NCBI GenBank assembly: GCA_013791905.1
Contig: VMSX01000021.1
Coordinates: forward strand, 124,001 to 188,000
Source of the DNA: Rhodocyclaceae bacterium
Lineage (GTDB): Bacteria; Pseudomonadota; Gammaproteobacteria; Burkholderiales; Rhodocyclaceae
Direction of reading: 5' to 3'
Length of the DNA stretch: 64,000 bases
Below the pieces are notes generated by a model. It was given only the letters and a program-made list of their open reading frames with translations. It searched no databases and was not told where the DNA came from. Positions 27,294-34,548 of the stretch are shown piece after piece (positions within the stretch are counted from its first letter, which is position 1; each line of letters starts with the position of its first letter). Position numbers and translations under genes: made by a program.

Positions 27294-27419
27294 CGCGCCG
27301 AACGCGTGGTCTGTGCGCCAGCGCACCCTGCCCGAGGTATTGCCCGAGCTGTTCCTGACGTTCTTGAGGGAAGGCGCGTGCGTTGAGTGCGCTGGCGTAC
27401 AGACCACGCGTTCGGCGCG
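27294..27419. repeat. Long inverted repeat, 32-bp arms
   Basis: Arms 27294-27325 and 27388-27419 are reverse complements with one mismatch (each includes CGAACGCGTGGTCTGT or its complement), separated by 62 bases. A transcript could form a long hairpin. The rest of 27153-27584 shows no gene; weak frames on both strands merely mirror the repeat. Confidence 0.8.
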
Positions 27420-27584
27420 GAGCAGGATGCGCAGTAGGGGAACGCCTGAACGCGTCTGTATGTGGCTCGCCATCAGGATTGACGTGCGCATCAGTTGAGC
27501 GTGGCAAGTCGCTTCCTTGCCAAAGGCAATGACGCGGAGTTGGCCCCGGCCGCTCACTATCTATCATTCACACCAGGAGGCATG

Positions 27585-27917
27585 ATGACTACCGAACTGA
27601 TCGCAAGCCATGGGACTGTCCAGGGCAGCAAGGAAAACCTCGTGAAGGATCTCAAAAGCGTTGTCGGCGATGCCGACGACCTGCTGAAGGCGGCGGTTAA
27701 TTCGACTGCCGAAGAATTCACCACAGCGCGCACGAAAATCGAAGCCAAGCTCGGCGCGGCCAAGTCCAGACTCAACGATGCGCGAAGCGCAGTTGCCAAA
27801 AAGGCCGGCAGCGCCGCAAATGCGACCAATGAGTACGTCAGGGAAAACCCCTGGAAGGTCGTCGTGGGCGCCGCCGCGGTCGGACTCATCACCGCTTTCT
27901 TGATCCGCCGCCGCTGA
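27585..27917 (+). CDS. DUF883 (ElaB/YqjD-like) membrane-anchored protein
   Basis: A 110-residue protein: long amphipathic helix (SKENLVKDLKSVVGDADDLL, ARTKIEAKLGAAKSRLNDAR) then the family ending ENPWKVVVGAAAVGLITAFL followed by basic residues, a C-tail membrane anchor. ElaB/YqjD bind ribosomes at the inner membrane in stationary phase. AGGAGG lies upstream of two adjacent ATG codons (27582, 27585); the second has the better spacing. Confidence 0.92.
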   Translation: MTTELIASHGTVQGSKENLVKDLKSVVGDADDLLKAAVNSTAEEFTTARTKIEAKLGAAKSRLNDARSAVAKKAGSAANATNEYVRENPWKVVVGAAAVGLITAFLIRRR

Positions 27918-27965
27918 TACAAACGACGTAACTCGCGGCGTTGTGCCAGCGCCACCGCGCCGTGA

Positions 27966-28170
27966 GTGAACGTCATCGCCAATCCGCACTTCGGGACGAG
28001 CGTTTCGGAGAGCGGTGCCGCCTACACCTGGAGCGAGAATGCGCACGAATTCCATCTCACGCCCTGACACAACGACCCGGTGAGCGATGCGAGCGGAGAA
28101 GTCATCTACCTCCGCAACGAAGCGACCGGACGGTTTGCCTGGTCGATGATCATCGCGAACACTCGGTTGA
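27966..28170 (+). pseudogene. Fragment of a cyclic beta-glucan synthase (NdvB-like, GH94 part)
   Basis: Translation gives NPHFGTSVSESGAAYTWSEN, AHEFHLTP, a stop (28065-28067, where Trp is expected), then HNDPVSDASGEVIYLRNEAT and GRF. This is a conserved stretch near the glucoside-phosphorylase-like region of cyclic beta-1,2-glucan synthases. No other part of the gene is present. A dispersed repeat copy ends the fragment. The rest of 28171-28296 shows nothing. Confidence 0.7.
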
Positions 28171-28190
28171 AGTATGGGTGCATGCGCAAT

Positions 28191-28219
28191 GACGCGCCGT
28201 CTCGCCAGCGCCGACTTTT
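28191..28219 (-). repeat. Dispersed 25-bp repeat copy
   Basis: GACGCGCCGTCTCGCCAGCG followed by CCGACTTTT; reverse orientation, in the decayed region. Confidence 0.7.
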
Positions 28220-28296
28220 GCGCGGGACATCGACGACGCTTGACTTGAAACGCACTGCGGTGGCAGTTCCGCTCAGCCGGAGCAGGCGCTGAGCTG

Positions 28297-28924
28297 TCAT
28301 GGCTTTGGCAAGCGCTTGCGATAATGCCAAAAGCGACTCATCAACGGCTTGACGCTGGTGCCGTGGACGAGAATGGAGAGCGCAACTGCAATAAGCGTCA
28401 ACTGAATAAGCTCCATGGCCAGCGTTTCGGGGAGCCCATGCTGGATGGCATACATCAGGTAATACAGCGAACCGATGCCGCGTACCCCGAACCAGCCGAC
28501 CATGCCGCGTATCGGCCATGACGTGCGGGTGATCAGCAGGCTGGCGAGGACGCTGACCGGCCGCGCAACCACAAACAGAAACAGCGCGAACCCCACCGCC
28601 CGCCAACTCCAGGAATCGAGAAACAGTGTGCCGCCGATCAGCAAGACGAGCATCAATTCCGAGAGGCGCTCCAGATGTTCCTTGAATACCAGCGAGCCGC
28701 CGCTGACGGTCGGCGGAAGTTCGTTATTGGGGCCTGCCTTTTCGGCTTGCGACCGATTTGGGGAATCCTGACCCGCACCGGCAAGTTTGAGCTCGGTCTG
28801 GCGCAGCGCGACAGCAGCGAAAAATACCGCCAAAAATCCCCACGCCTCCACTAGCAAGCTCAAGCCGTACACCACACCGATCAGGCCAAGTCCAAGGAAG
28901 TCATCCATCAGCGTGTGCTCGTTA
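28297..28924 (-). pseudogene. Cation/proton antiporter, C-terminal half cut off by an insertion sequence
   Basis: About 209 codons of a CPA-type sodium (or potassium)/proton antiporter with several membrane helices (DDFLGLGLIGVVYGLSLLVE, LERLSELMLVLLIGGTLF, WFGVRGIGSLYYLMYAI) and a charged C-terminus. The conserved WFGVRGIGSLYYL segment is the C-terminal transport-domain signature of NhaP-like proteins. The reading frame ends exactly at the left end of the IS element at 28925; the N-terminal half is not found on the other side. Non-functional as it stands. Confidence 0.82.
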
Positions 28925-29831
28925 GGGTCTGTTCTCAATCAAGCAAATAGCGTTATGCCATATGCAACTTCTGCCGAATAAATCGTTCACGGTCAATGAC
29001 ATGGCGAGGGGCTGTTCACAGGAAGTGAAATATGGTCATATCCTGACTTTTCGGCAGGAGTCAGGATGGATCGGACAATGTTACGAGATGACCAGTGGGA
29101 GCGCATTGAACAGCTATTGCCAGGCAAGAAGAGTGATCCCGGCTGCACCGCCAAGGACAACCGGCGCTTTGTCGAAGCTGTCCTGTGGGTCATGCGCACC
29201 GGCAGTCCGTGGCGCGACCTGCCGCCGGAACTTGGCCATTGGCACCGGACCTTTGTGCGCTTCTCGCGCTGGCGCGAAAAAGGCGTCTGGGAGCGCATGG
29301 CGACTGCTTTGCGTGGAGATGCCGACATGGAGCATCTGTTCATCGACTCAACGATTGTCCGTGCACACCAGCACTCCGCCGGCGCCCAAAAAAAGCTGGG
29401 GCTCAGGAAATCGGCCGCTCGCGGGGCGGGCTGACCACCAAACTGCACGTTGCCGTCGATGCCTTGGGCAATCCGCTGCGCGTGATTCTCTCTGCCGGCC
29501 AGATTGCCGACATCGAGCAGGCGACGGCGCTGATCAAGGATCAGCCGGCCGAGTTCATCGTGGCCGACAAGGGCTACGACGCGGATGCTTTCGTGACGGC
29601 GATTACGGAGCAAGGCAGTCAGGCAGTCATCCCGCCACGTTCCAACCGACTCACCCAACGTACGTTCGACAGGCATATCTACAAGAGTCGCAATCTGGTC
29701 GAGCGTTTCTTCAGTCGCATCAAACAATTCAGACGCATCGCCACCCGCTACGACAAGCTCGCCAAGTCTTTCCTGTCGTTCGTTCATCTGGCTTGTGCTT
29801 TCGTCTGGTTGGCTTGATTGAGAACACACCC
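28925..29831 (+). mobile_element. IS5-family (IS427-like) insertion sequence
   Basis: A 907-bp element. Ends GGGTCTGTTCTCAATCAAGC (left) and its near complement at the right (one mismatch; imperfect match extends outward as TTA/TAA). TA lies at both junctions and may be the target duplication, but flanking gene content does not match, suggesting a later deletion. It carries one transposase in two frames. The right end lies 7 bp from the hvfA start codon. Confidence 0.85.
29066..29817 (+). CDS. IS5-family transposase, two frames joined by -1 frameshift
   Basis: Frame one (from ATG 29066) has the N-terminal DUF4096-like part (LRDDQWERIEQLLPG, GSPWRDLPPELGHW) and the first catalytic Asp (FIDSTIVRAHQHSAGA). 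At A7 (29388-29394) a -1 shift joins the frame AGAQEIGRSRGGLTTKLHVA, with the second Asp in VADKGYDAD and the Glu in RNLVERFFSRIKQFRRIATR. This is the usual OrfA/OrfB programmed frameshift of IS427-type elements; the DDE set is intact. The start codon lies in a hairpin (ATCCTGAC 29040-29047 with GTCAGGAT 29060-29067), a feature that limits translation from read-through transcripts. Confidence 0.88.
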
Positions 29832-29838
29832 TAACCAT

Positions 29839-30183
29839 ATGAAAACAAATAAAACTACCCTCGCCCTTGCTACCAGTGCCGTTTTTGCTGCCTCGGCCGC
29901 CCTCGCACCCGCCGCCTTTGCCGCCGACAGCCCGTTCGGCATGCAGAAGCTCGATAGCGGCTACCAACTCGCCCAGGCTGACAAGAAAGCCGACGGCAAG
30001 TGTGGCGAAGGCAAGTGTGGTGGAGACAAGAAGCCGGTCAGCAAGAAGGCCGACGGTTCGTGCGGCGGTGACAAGAAGGCTGACGGCACCTGCGGCGCCA
30101 ACAAGAAAGCGGCCGAGAAGAAGCCTGCCGAGAAGAAGGTGGATGGCAAGTGCGGCGAAGGCAAGTGCGGGAGCATGAAGTAA
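29839..30183 (+). CDS. hvfA: HvfA-type RiPP metallophore precursor
   Basis: A 114-residue exported precursor: signal peptide (ends APAAFA), a short leader-like stretch (DSPFGMQKLDSGYQLAQADK) and a low-complexity Lys/Gly/Cys core. The core has six xGxCG motifs: DGKCG (Cys55), EGKCG (Cys60), DGSCG (74), DGTCG (84), DGKCG (105), EGKCG (110). In the Haemophilus HvfABC system the EGKCG cysteines are converted to copper-binding oxazolone/thioamide groups by HvfB with HvfC; the same two genes follow here. Start at 29839 gives the signal peptide. No Shine-Dalgarno is visible because the IS end lies only 7 bp upstream, so expression may be changed. Confidence 0.88.
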   Translation: MKTNKTTLALATSAVFAASAALAPAAFAADSPFGMQKLDSGYQLAQADKKADGKCGEGKCGGDKKPVSKKADGSCGGDKKADGTCGANKKAAEKKPAEKKVDGKCGEGKCGSMK

Positions 30184-30186
30184 ACA

Positions 30187-31050
30187 ATGCTCACCCAGTC
30201 CTCACTGTTGACCGGTGCCGGACTTGGCTTCAGGCGGGAGCTCATCCCCGACCTGAATGCCGCTCTGTCGGGTGAGTGGCCGACAGCTGTTAGCTTCTTT
30301 GAACTGGCTCCGGAGAACTGGCTCGGCATGGGTGGTCGTTCGGCAAAGGACCTGCGTGCCTTCACCGAGCGTTTTCCCTTCGTCTGCCACGGCCTGTCGC
30401 TCGACCTCGGCGGCCCCTCGCCGCTCGACGAGGCGTTGTTACGCCGAACCAAGCGATTCATGCATGAGCATGACATTTCCCTCTACACCGAACATCTCTC
30501 GTGGTGCGGCGACGACGGCCACCTGTATGACCTGTTGCCCATCCCGCTTACCGGCGACGCCGTGCATTGGGTCGCCGAGCGCATCCGCCGCGCGCAGGAC
30601 ATACTCGAAATGCGCATCGGCATCGAAAACGCCTCCTACTACGTCGCCCCTCCAGGTGCCGAGATGAGCGAACCGGAATTCATCCGCGCCGTCGTCGAAG
30701 AGGCCGACTGCCTGTTGCACCTCGACGTGAACAATGTCTATGTCAACAGCCGCAACTTCGGCTTCGACCCGGTGGACTTCATGGCTGCGCTGCCCCTCGA
30801 GCGCACCTGTTACCTGCACACGGCCGGCCACTTCGTCGAGTCGGACGGCATTCTGGTGGATACCCACGGCGCCGCCGTCATCGACCCGGTGTGGGCCTTG
30901 CTCGATGCGGCGTATGCCCGTGTCGGCCCCTTGCCCACCTGCCTCGAGCGCGATTTCAACATTCCGCCGCTGGCGGAGCTGATTGGCGAAGTGGCGCAGA
31001 TCGCCGCCGCCCAGGCGCGCTTTTCCCTGCCCGCCGAGCGAGCCGCCTGA
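30187..31050 (+). CDS. hvfB: MNIO-family maturase (DUF692; HvfB/BufB)
   Basis: Multinuclear non-haem iron-dependent oxidative enzyme, 287 residues, TIM-barrel. Family motifs: GLGFRRELIPDL, ELAPENWLGMGG, CHGLSLDLGGPSPLD, SLYTEHLSWCG, RIGIENASYYVAP, LHLDVNNVYVNSRNFGFDP, YLHTAGHF and LERDFNIPPLAEL; the His, Asp, Asn and Glu residues in these bind two or three iron atoms. It modifies precursor cysteines using oxygen. Three bases separate it from hvfA and it overlaps hvfC (TGATG), so it is a single operon. Full length and apparently intact. Confidence 0.94.
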   Translation: MLTQSSLLTGAGLGFRRELIPDLNAALSGEWPTAVSFFELAPENWLGMGGRSAKDLRAFTERFPFVCHGLSLDLGGPSPLDEALLRRTKRFMHEHDISLYTEHLSWCGDDGHLYDLLPIPLTGDAVHWVAERIRRAQDILEMRIGIENASYYVAPPGAEMSEPEFIRAVVEEADCLLHLDVNNVYVNSRNFGFDPVDFMAALPLERTCYLHTAGHFVESDGILVDTHGAAVIDPVWALLDAAYARVGPLPTCLERDFNIPPLAELIGEVAQIAAAQARFSLPAERAA

Positions 31051-31808
31051 TGGACGCTTTCCAGCAATTCCAGATCGATTTCGGCCGCCATGTGCGCGAT
31101 CCGCGTGCCCACCCGCGCCCGACTGGCGTGTCGGCCCGCCGCGCCGGCATCTACAGCGAGCTGCTCTACAACAACCTTGAGGGTTTTCTGCTCGCTTGTT
31201 TTCCAATCAGTCATGAGCTGCTCGGCCAGCGGCGCTGGCCGAAGCTGGTGCGCGCTTTCTTGCGCGATGCACGCTGCCACACCCCGTACTTCCGCGAGAT
31301 TCCGCGCGAATTTCTGCGCTGGCTGTCGCAAGCCGAAACCTTGCCCGTGAAACTGCCGCCATGGCTCGGTGAACTGGCACATTACGAATGGGTGGAGCTG
31401 GCGCTGGACGTGATGGAAACCAAAACGCCCGCGCACGATCCGACCGGTGACCTGCTGGCGGGCGTGCCGGTGCTGGCGCCGGCCATGATGAACCTCGCCT
31501 ATTCATGGCCGGTGCAGCGCATCGGACCAGACTACCGGCCGAGAAAACCGCAGGTCACCCATCTGCTAGTGTACCGCGACCGCGCGGATGAGGTCCAGTT
31601 CATTGAACAGAACCCCGTCAGCGCCCGGCTGCTCGCCCTGCTGCAAGAAGGGCAACGTAACGGTCGTGAAGCCTGCCTGGCCATCGCCACAGAATTGCAG
31701 CACCCGCAACCGGAGGCCGTTGTTGCGCATGGCGCCCGCCTGCTCGAAGAGTTGCGCGTGGCCGGCGCCATATTCGGTGCAGCACCTACACCCGCAACGA
31801 CCGGCTGA
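31050..31808 (+). CDS. hvfC: DUF2063 partner of the MNIO maturase (HvfC/BufC)
   Basis: A 252-residue protein starting MDAFQQFQIDFGRHVRDPRA, with the DUF2063 helical domain (RRAGIYSELLYNNLEGFLLA, CFPISHELLG) and a C-terminal winged-helix-like part. Sometimes called putative DNA-binding, it acts as the precursor-recognition partner of HvfB in the known systems. Start ATG overlaps the hvfB stop by one base. Length is typical. Confidence 0.92.
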   Translation: MDAFQQFQIDFGRHVRDPRAHPRPTGVSARRAGIYSELLYNNLEGFLLACFPISHELLGQRRWPKLVRAFLRDARCHTPYFREIPREFLRWLSQAETLPVKLPPWLGELAHYEWVELALDVMETKTPAHDPTGDLLAGVPVLAPAMMNLAYSWPVQRIGPDYRPRKPQVTHLLVYRDRADEVQFIEQNPVSARLLALLQEGQRNGREACLAIATELQHPQPEAVVAHGARLLEELRVAGAIFGAAPTPATTG

Positions 31809-31843
31809 AACTTCCCCCGACAAACGAAAGAAGGAGAACCAGA

Positions 31844-32287
31844 ATGAAAAATTTCCTGCTGGCAATATCCCTGCTGTTCATCTTTTCTGCCAACGCCATG
31901 GCGAACGACGCCGGTCTGGTTTCGAAACCCAGCAAATACTCGGTTGCCGAAACGCTGGACCGCCTGGAAGCCGTGGTCAAAGCCAAGGGCATTACCGTAT
32001 TCGCGCGCGTGGATCACAGCGGCGACGCGGAAAAGGTCGGCCTGAAGCTGCGCCCGACGCAGTTGCTCATTTTTGGCCATCCGAAGGCCGGCACGCCCCT
32101 GATGATCTCCGCGCAGTCCGTTGCTATTGACCTGCCGCTCAAGGCACTCGCCTGGGAAGACGAAAACGGCAAGGTCTGGCTCAGCTACAACAGCCCGGCC
32201 TATCTCCAGCAGCGCCATGGCTTCAAGGAAGAACTGATCAAGAATGTCGCCGTGATCGGTGGCCTCGTTGATCAGGCGCTGGAGTAA
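31844..32287 (+). CDS. Periplasmic DUF302 protein
   Basis: A 147-residue exported protein (signal peptide ends NAMA/ND). The DUF302 pattern is clear: SVAETLDRLEAVVKAKGITV, FARVDHSGDAEKVGL, LRPTQLLIFGHPKAGTPLM, LPLKALAWEDENGKVWLSYN. DUF302 proteins are found near copper and other metal genes and bind small ligands at a dimer interface. AAGGAG precedes the ATG. It lies 35 bp after hvfC in the same direction, suggesting a role in the metal response. Confidence 0.92.
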   Translation: MKNFLLAISLLFIFSANAMANDAGLVSKPSKYSVAETLDRLEAVVKAKGITVFARVDHSGDAEKVGLKLRPTQLLIFGHPKAGTPLMISAQSVAIDLPLKALAWEDENGKVWLSYNSPAYLQQRHGFKEELIKNVAVIGGLVDQALE

Positions 32288-32312
32288 TCGCTCACTTTCC
32301 GGAAAACATTCC

Positions 32313-32816
32313 ATGAAGCAGATATTGCGTAAAGCCTTCGCGGGCATTGACTGGGCCGGCCTCTGGCTCGGCATGCTGGCCCTGCGCCTGCTGCTCGGCT
32401 GGGAATTTTTCGAGGCGGGATTGGAGAAATTCCGCGGTGCCAACTGGTTCGCCGACATCCAGGACAGCTTTCCCTTCCCCTTCAACATCGTGCCTCCGGA
32501 GATCAGCTGGCAGATGGCGACCTGGTTCGAGCTGGTGGGCGGTCTGGCCCTGATCATTGGCCTGGGCACCCGCTTCTTTGCCATCTCGCTCTTCATCCTG
32601 ACCGTCGTCGCCACGGCTGCGGTGCATTGGCCGGCTGAATGGACCACCCTGGCGGAGCTGCTGCAGGGTTATGCCATCACCGACAAGGGCTACGGCAACT
32701 TCAAGCTGCCGGTGATTTTCATGGCGATGTTCGTGCCGCTGATCCTTTCCGGCCCCGGCAAGCTGTCGCTGGACCAGTGGATCGCCCCGCGCCTGATTGG
32801 CGGGTCGCGTGCCTGA
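32313..32816 (+). CDS. DoxX-family membrane protein (HvfD-like)
   Basis: A 167-residue inner-membrane protein with four helices and the DoxX features RLLLGWEFFEAGLEKF and GGLALIIGLGTRFFAISLFI. DoxX genes are a constant companion of bufferin/Hvf operons, where a link to redox or quinone handling at the membrane is suspected. Start at 32313 (MKQILRK) follows TCCGGAAAAC; a longer frame from 32259 overlaps the DUF302 gene. Confidence 0.9.
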   Translation: MKQILRKAFAGIDWAGLWLGMLALRLLLGWEFFEAGLEKFRGANWFADIQDSFPFPFNIVPPEISWQMATWFELVGGLALIIGLGTRFFAISLFILTVVATAAVHWPAEWTTLAELLQGYAITDKGYGNFKLPVIFMAMFVPLILSGPGKLSLDQWIAPRLIGGSRA

Positions 32817-32820
32817 TCGC

Positions 32821-33048
32821 GTGCCTGAACAAAAGTCGGCGCTGGCGGAACGGCGTCCGGGCGAAAATGTCTGTCCGGCTTGCGGCAGCATTTTCACCTG
32901 CGGCATGGCGGCAGGCGAAGAACGCTGCTGGTGCGCCGACCTGCCGCCGCTCCCCAAGGAATCGCTGGACTCAGCCACCCCTGGCTGCTTCTGCCCGAAA
33001 TGCCTCGAATTACGCAGCAAATCTCTCACCGGCGCGCAGCAGGACTAA
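32821..33048 (+). CDS. Cysteine-rich CWC-family protein
   Basis: About 75 residues with the CWC pattern CPACGSIFTCGMAAGEERCW, then CADLPPLP and CFCPKCLE: nine cysteines suited to zinc or iron binding. The N-terminal residues (EQKSALAERRPGENV) are encoded by a copy of the dispersed repeat, so the original start may have been overwritten; present candidates are GTG 32821, GTG 32809 and TTG 32797, none with a good ribosome site, and coupling to the DoxX stop at 32816 is likely. CWC proteins are often next to DoxX or thioredoxin-like genes. Function unknown. Confidence 0.75.
   Translation: MPEQKSALAERRPGENVCPACGSIFTCGMAAGEERCWCADLPPLPKESLDSATPGCFCPKCLELRSKSLTGAQQD
32831..32857 (+). repeat. Dispersed 25-bp repeat copy (at the CWC gene start)
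   Basis: AAAAGTCGGCGCTGGCGGAA followed by CGGCGTC; within the coding frame of the CWC protein. Confidence 0.75.
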
Positions 33049-33094
33049 CAAGCTGCCGGGAAGCTGCAACCTCTCACCAACAAGGAGAACACAC

Positions 33095-33644
33095 CATGAC
33101 CACCAGTTTGCTGATCCCCCGCCAGCCCGTCCCCGCCCTTTCGGTGCCACTGATCGATGGCAGCCAGTACACGCTCGGCGTACCGCCAGCGCCGACTTTC
33201 GACATGGTGGTCTTCTACCGTGGCCTGCATTGCCCCGTGTGTGCCAAGTATCTGACCGAGTTGGAGCGCCTCCACGAGGAATTTGTGAAGCGTGGCGTGC
33301 GGCCCGTGGCCATCAGTTCCGATAACCAGGAGCGTGCGAATTCGATGGCGACCAAGGTCAAGGCCGAGCGCCTGGCCTTCGGCTACGACCTGCCGCTGCC
33401 AGTGGCGCACCAGTGGGGCCTGACGATCTCGACCTCGCGGGGCAAGACCTCCCTTGGCATCGACGAGCCAGCGCTGTTCGCAGAACCCGGTCTGTTTCTG
33501 GTGCGTCCGGACGGTACCTTGTACTGGGGCTCGACCCAGACCATGCCGTTCGCCCGCCCACACTTCGACGAGATCATCGCGGCCATCGATTTCGTGGTGA
33601 AGAACGACTATCCGGCGCGTGGCGAATACACCGGCAAACTCTGA
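33095..33644 (+). CDS. Peroxiredoxin-like protein (AhpC/TSA fold)
   Basis: A 182-residue thioredoxin-fold protein with the active-site segment VVFYRGLHCPVCAKYLTELE (Cys46, Cys49). It belongs to the peroxiredoxin-like group with CxxC instead of the usual peroxidatic TxxC; conserved ISSDNQERANSM and GLFLVRPDGTLYW follow. Residues 29-35 (VPPAPTF) are encoded by a dispersed repeat copy, which replaced part of the loop before the beta strand that leads to the CxxC motif. AAGGAG precedes the ATG. It ends the metallophore-linked gene group and may protect against thiol or peroxide stress from copper. Confidence 0.9.
33176..33199 (-). repeat. Dispersed 25-bp repeat copy (inside the peroxiredoxin gene)
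   Basis: CGGCGTACCGCCAGCGCCGA followed by CTTT; read in the gene's frame as VPPAPTF. Confidence 0.75.
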
Positions 33645-34100
33645 TCAGAGTGGCGCTTTCCCGCTGGCGAGACCGAGCATCAGGATGGCGTCGCGGTTGG
33701 TCCAGGAAAAGCAGGCAGCAGCAGCGGCACGCCACGGCAGCCAGCGATAGGCACAGTGCTCGTCGGCGGCCAGCGTGACCGGGGTTTCCGCCGGTACGCA
33801 GAGGCTGAAGAAATGCTCGGCGTTGTGGGTCACGCCTGTCGGGTAACGGTCGCGCCATTCCGAAAATATCTCGAAGCGGCTGGACAGTTGCCAGTCGACG
33901 AGGTCAGAGGCGCAGCAAGCTATCCCGGTTTCCTCGAACACCTCGCGTACCGCTGCGTCAATATGCACTTCGTCGCCTTCCAGACTGCCGGTGACCGACT
34001 GCCAGTAACCCGGATGAGCCGCTCGCTCCAGCAGCAAAACATTGCGTGCGGCATCGTGAATCACCACCAGGACGGACAGCGGTTGTTTCGTGCCGGGCAC
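33645..34100 (-). CDS. nudB: Dihydroneopterin triphosphate diphosphatase (Nudix)
   Basis: A 151-residue Nudix hydrolase of folate synthesis. The Nudix box is complete (GSLEGDEVHIDAAVREVFEE then TGI), and WQSVTGSLEGDE plus NAEHFFSLCVP are NudB features. In betaproteobacteria nudB follows aspS, as here, but with an RNase/barstar pair between them. Its stop codon abuts the convergent peroxiredoxin gene with no gap. Confidence 0.92.
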   Translation of the reverse strand: MPGTKQPLSVLVVIHDAARNVLLLERAAHPGYWQSVTGSLEGDEVHIDAAVREVFEETGIACCASDLVDWQLSSRFEIFSEWRDRYPTGVTHNAEHFFSLCVPAETPVTLAADEHCAYRWLPWRAAAAACFSWTNRDAILMLGLASGKAPL

Positions 34101-34104
34101 GGTT

Positions 34105-34548
34105 TCAGCCGATATCCGAGAGCCAGCTGATGCCGTCAGCCATCATGTCGACGAAACACCAGAAGGCGATGCCCTGCTCGCGCCATTCATTGGCGGCGGC
34201 TTCGAACACCTGCAAGGCGGCCACGAAATCTTCCTCCGCATCGCCATGGAGGCCATCGCAATGCTCGAGGATCACGACATAACCATCGGCGCGTTGCCAG
34301 CTGAGGTCGGCCAGGCAATCGAGCAGCGCGTCCCAGTTGTGGCCATACCAGTCGGGAAAAGCGAGGGCATCGCCGACACTCTTCAGCAACCCGGCCTTGT
34401 CGCGAACGCCGGCAAGATCGACACGAAACACCGCAAAACTGTTTTGCTCGGCAGCGTCGATCAGCCCGGCTTCGCCGTCGATCGGCATGTGAAAGACACC
34501 GGCATGATCGAGGCTGGCAAGGGTGGCCGCATAGCGGTTGGGGTTCAT
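34105..34548 (-). CDS. Barstar-family RNase inhibitor
   Basis: A 147-residue barstar-like protein. The barstar core is visible: FRVDLAGVRDKAGLLKSVGD, ALAFPDWYGHNWDALLDCLA, DLSW and YVVILEH. Barstar blocks the active site of barnase-type RNases. Its ATG overlaps the stop of the RNase gene (ATGA), so inhibitor follows nuclease in translation. It ends 4 bp before the nudB start. Confidence 0.92.
   Translation of the reverse strand: MNPNRYAATLASLDHAGVFHMPIDGEAGLIDAAEQNSFAVFRVDLAGVRDKAGLLKSVGDALAFPDWYGHNWDALLDCLADLSWQRADGYVVILEHCDGLHGDAEEDFVAALQVFEAAANEWREQGIAFWCFVDMMADGISWLSDIG

Noticed and set aside
27294-27419. CRISPR array
   Set aside because: There are only two inverted copies, not direct repeats with spacers. 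No CRISPR array or cas gene is seen in the window.
27495-27584. Upstream extension of the DUF883 gene from TTG 27495
   Set aside because: AGGAGG lies right before ATG 27582/27585, and the extension has no family similarity.
28923-29833. True target-site duplication around the IS
   Set aside because: Only TA is shared, and flanking genes do not join, so simple insertion cannot be shown.
30567-31049. Extended hvfC start within hvfB
   Set aside because: Off-frame shadow of hvfB; the coupled ATG at 31050 matches the family start.
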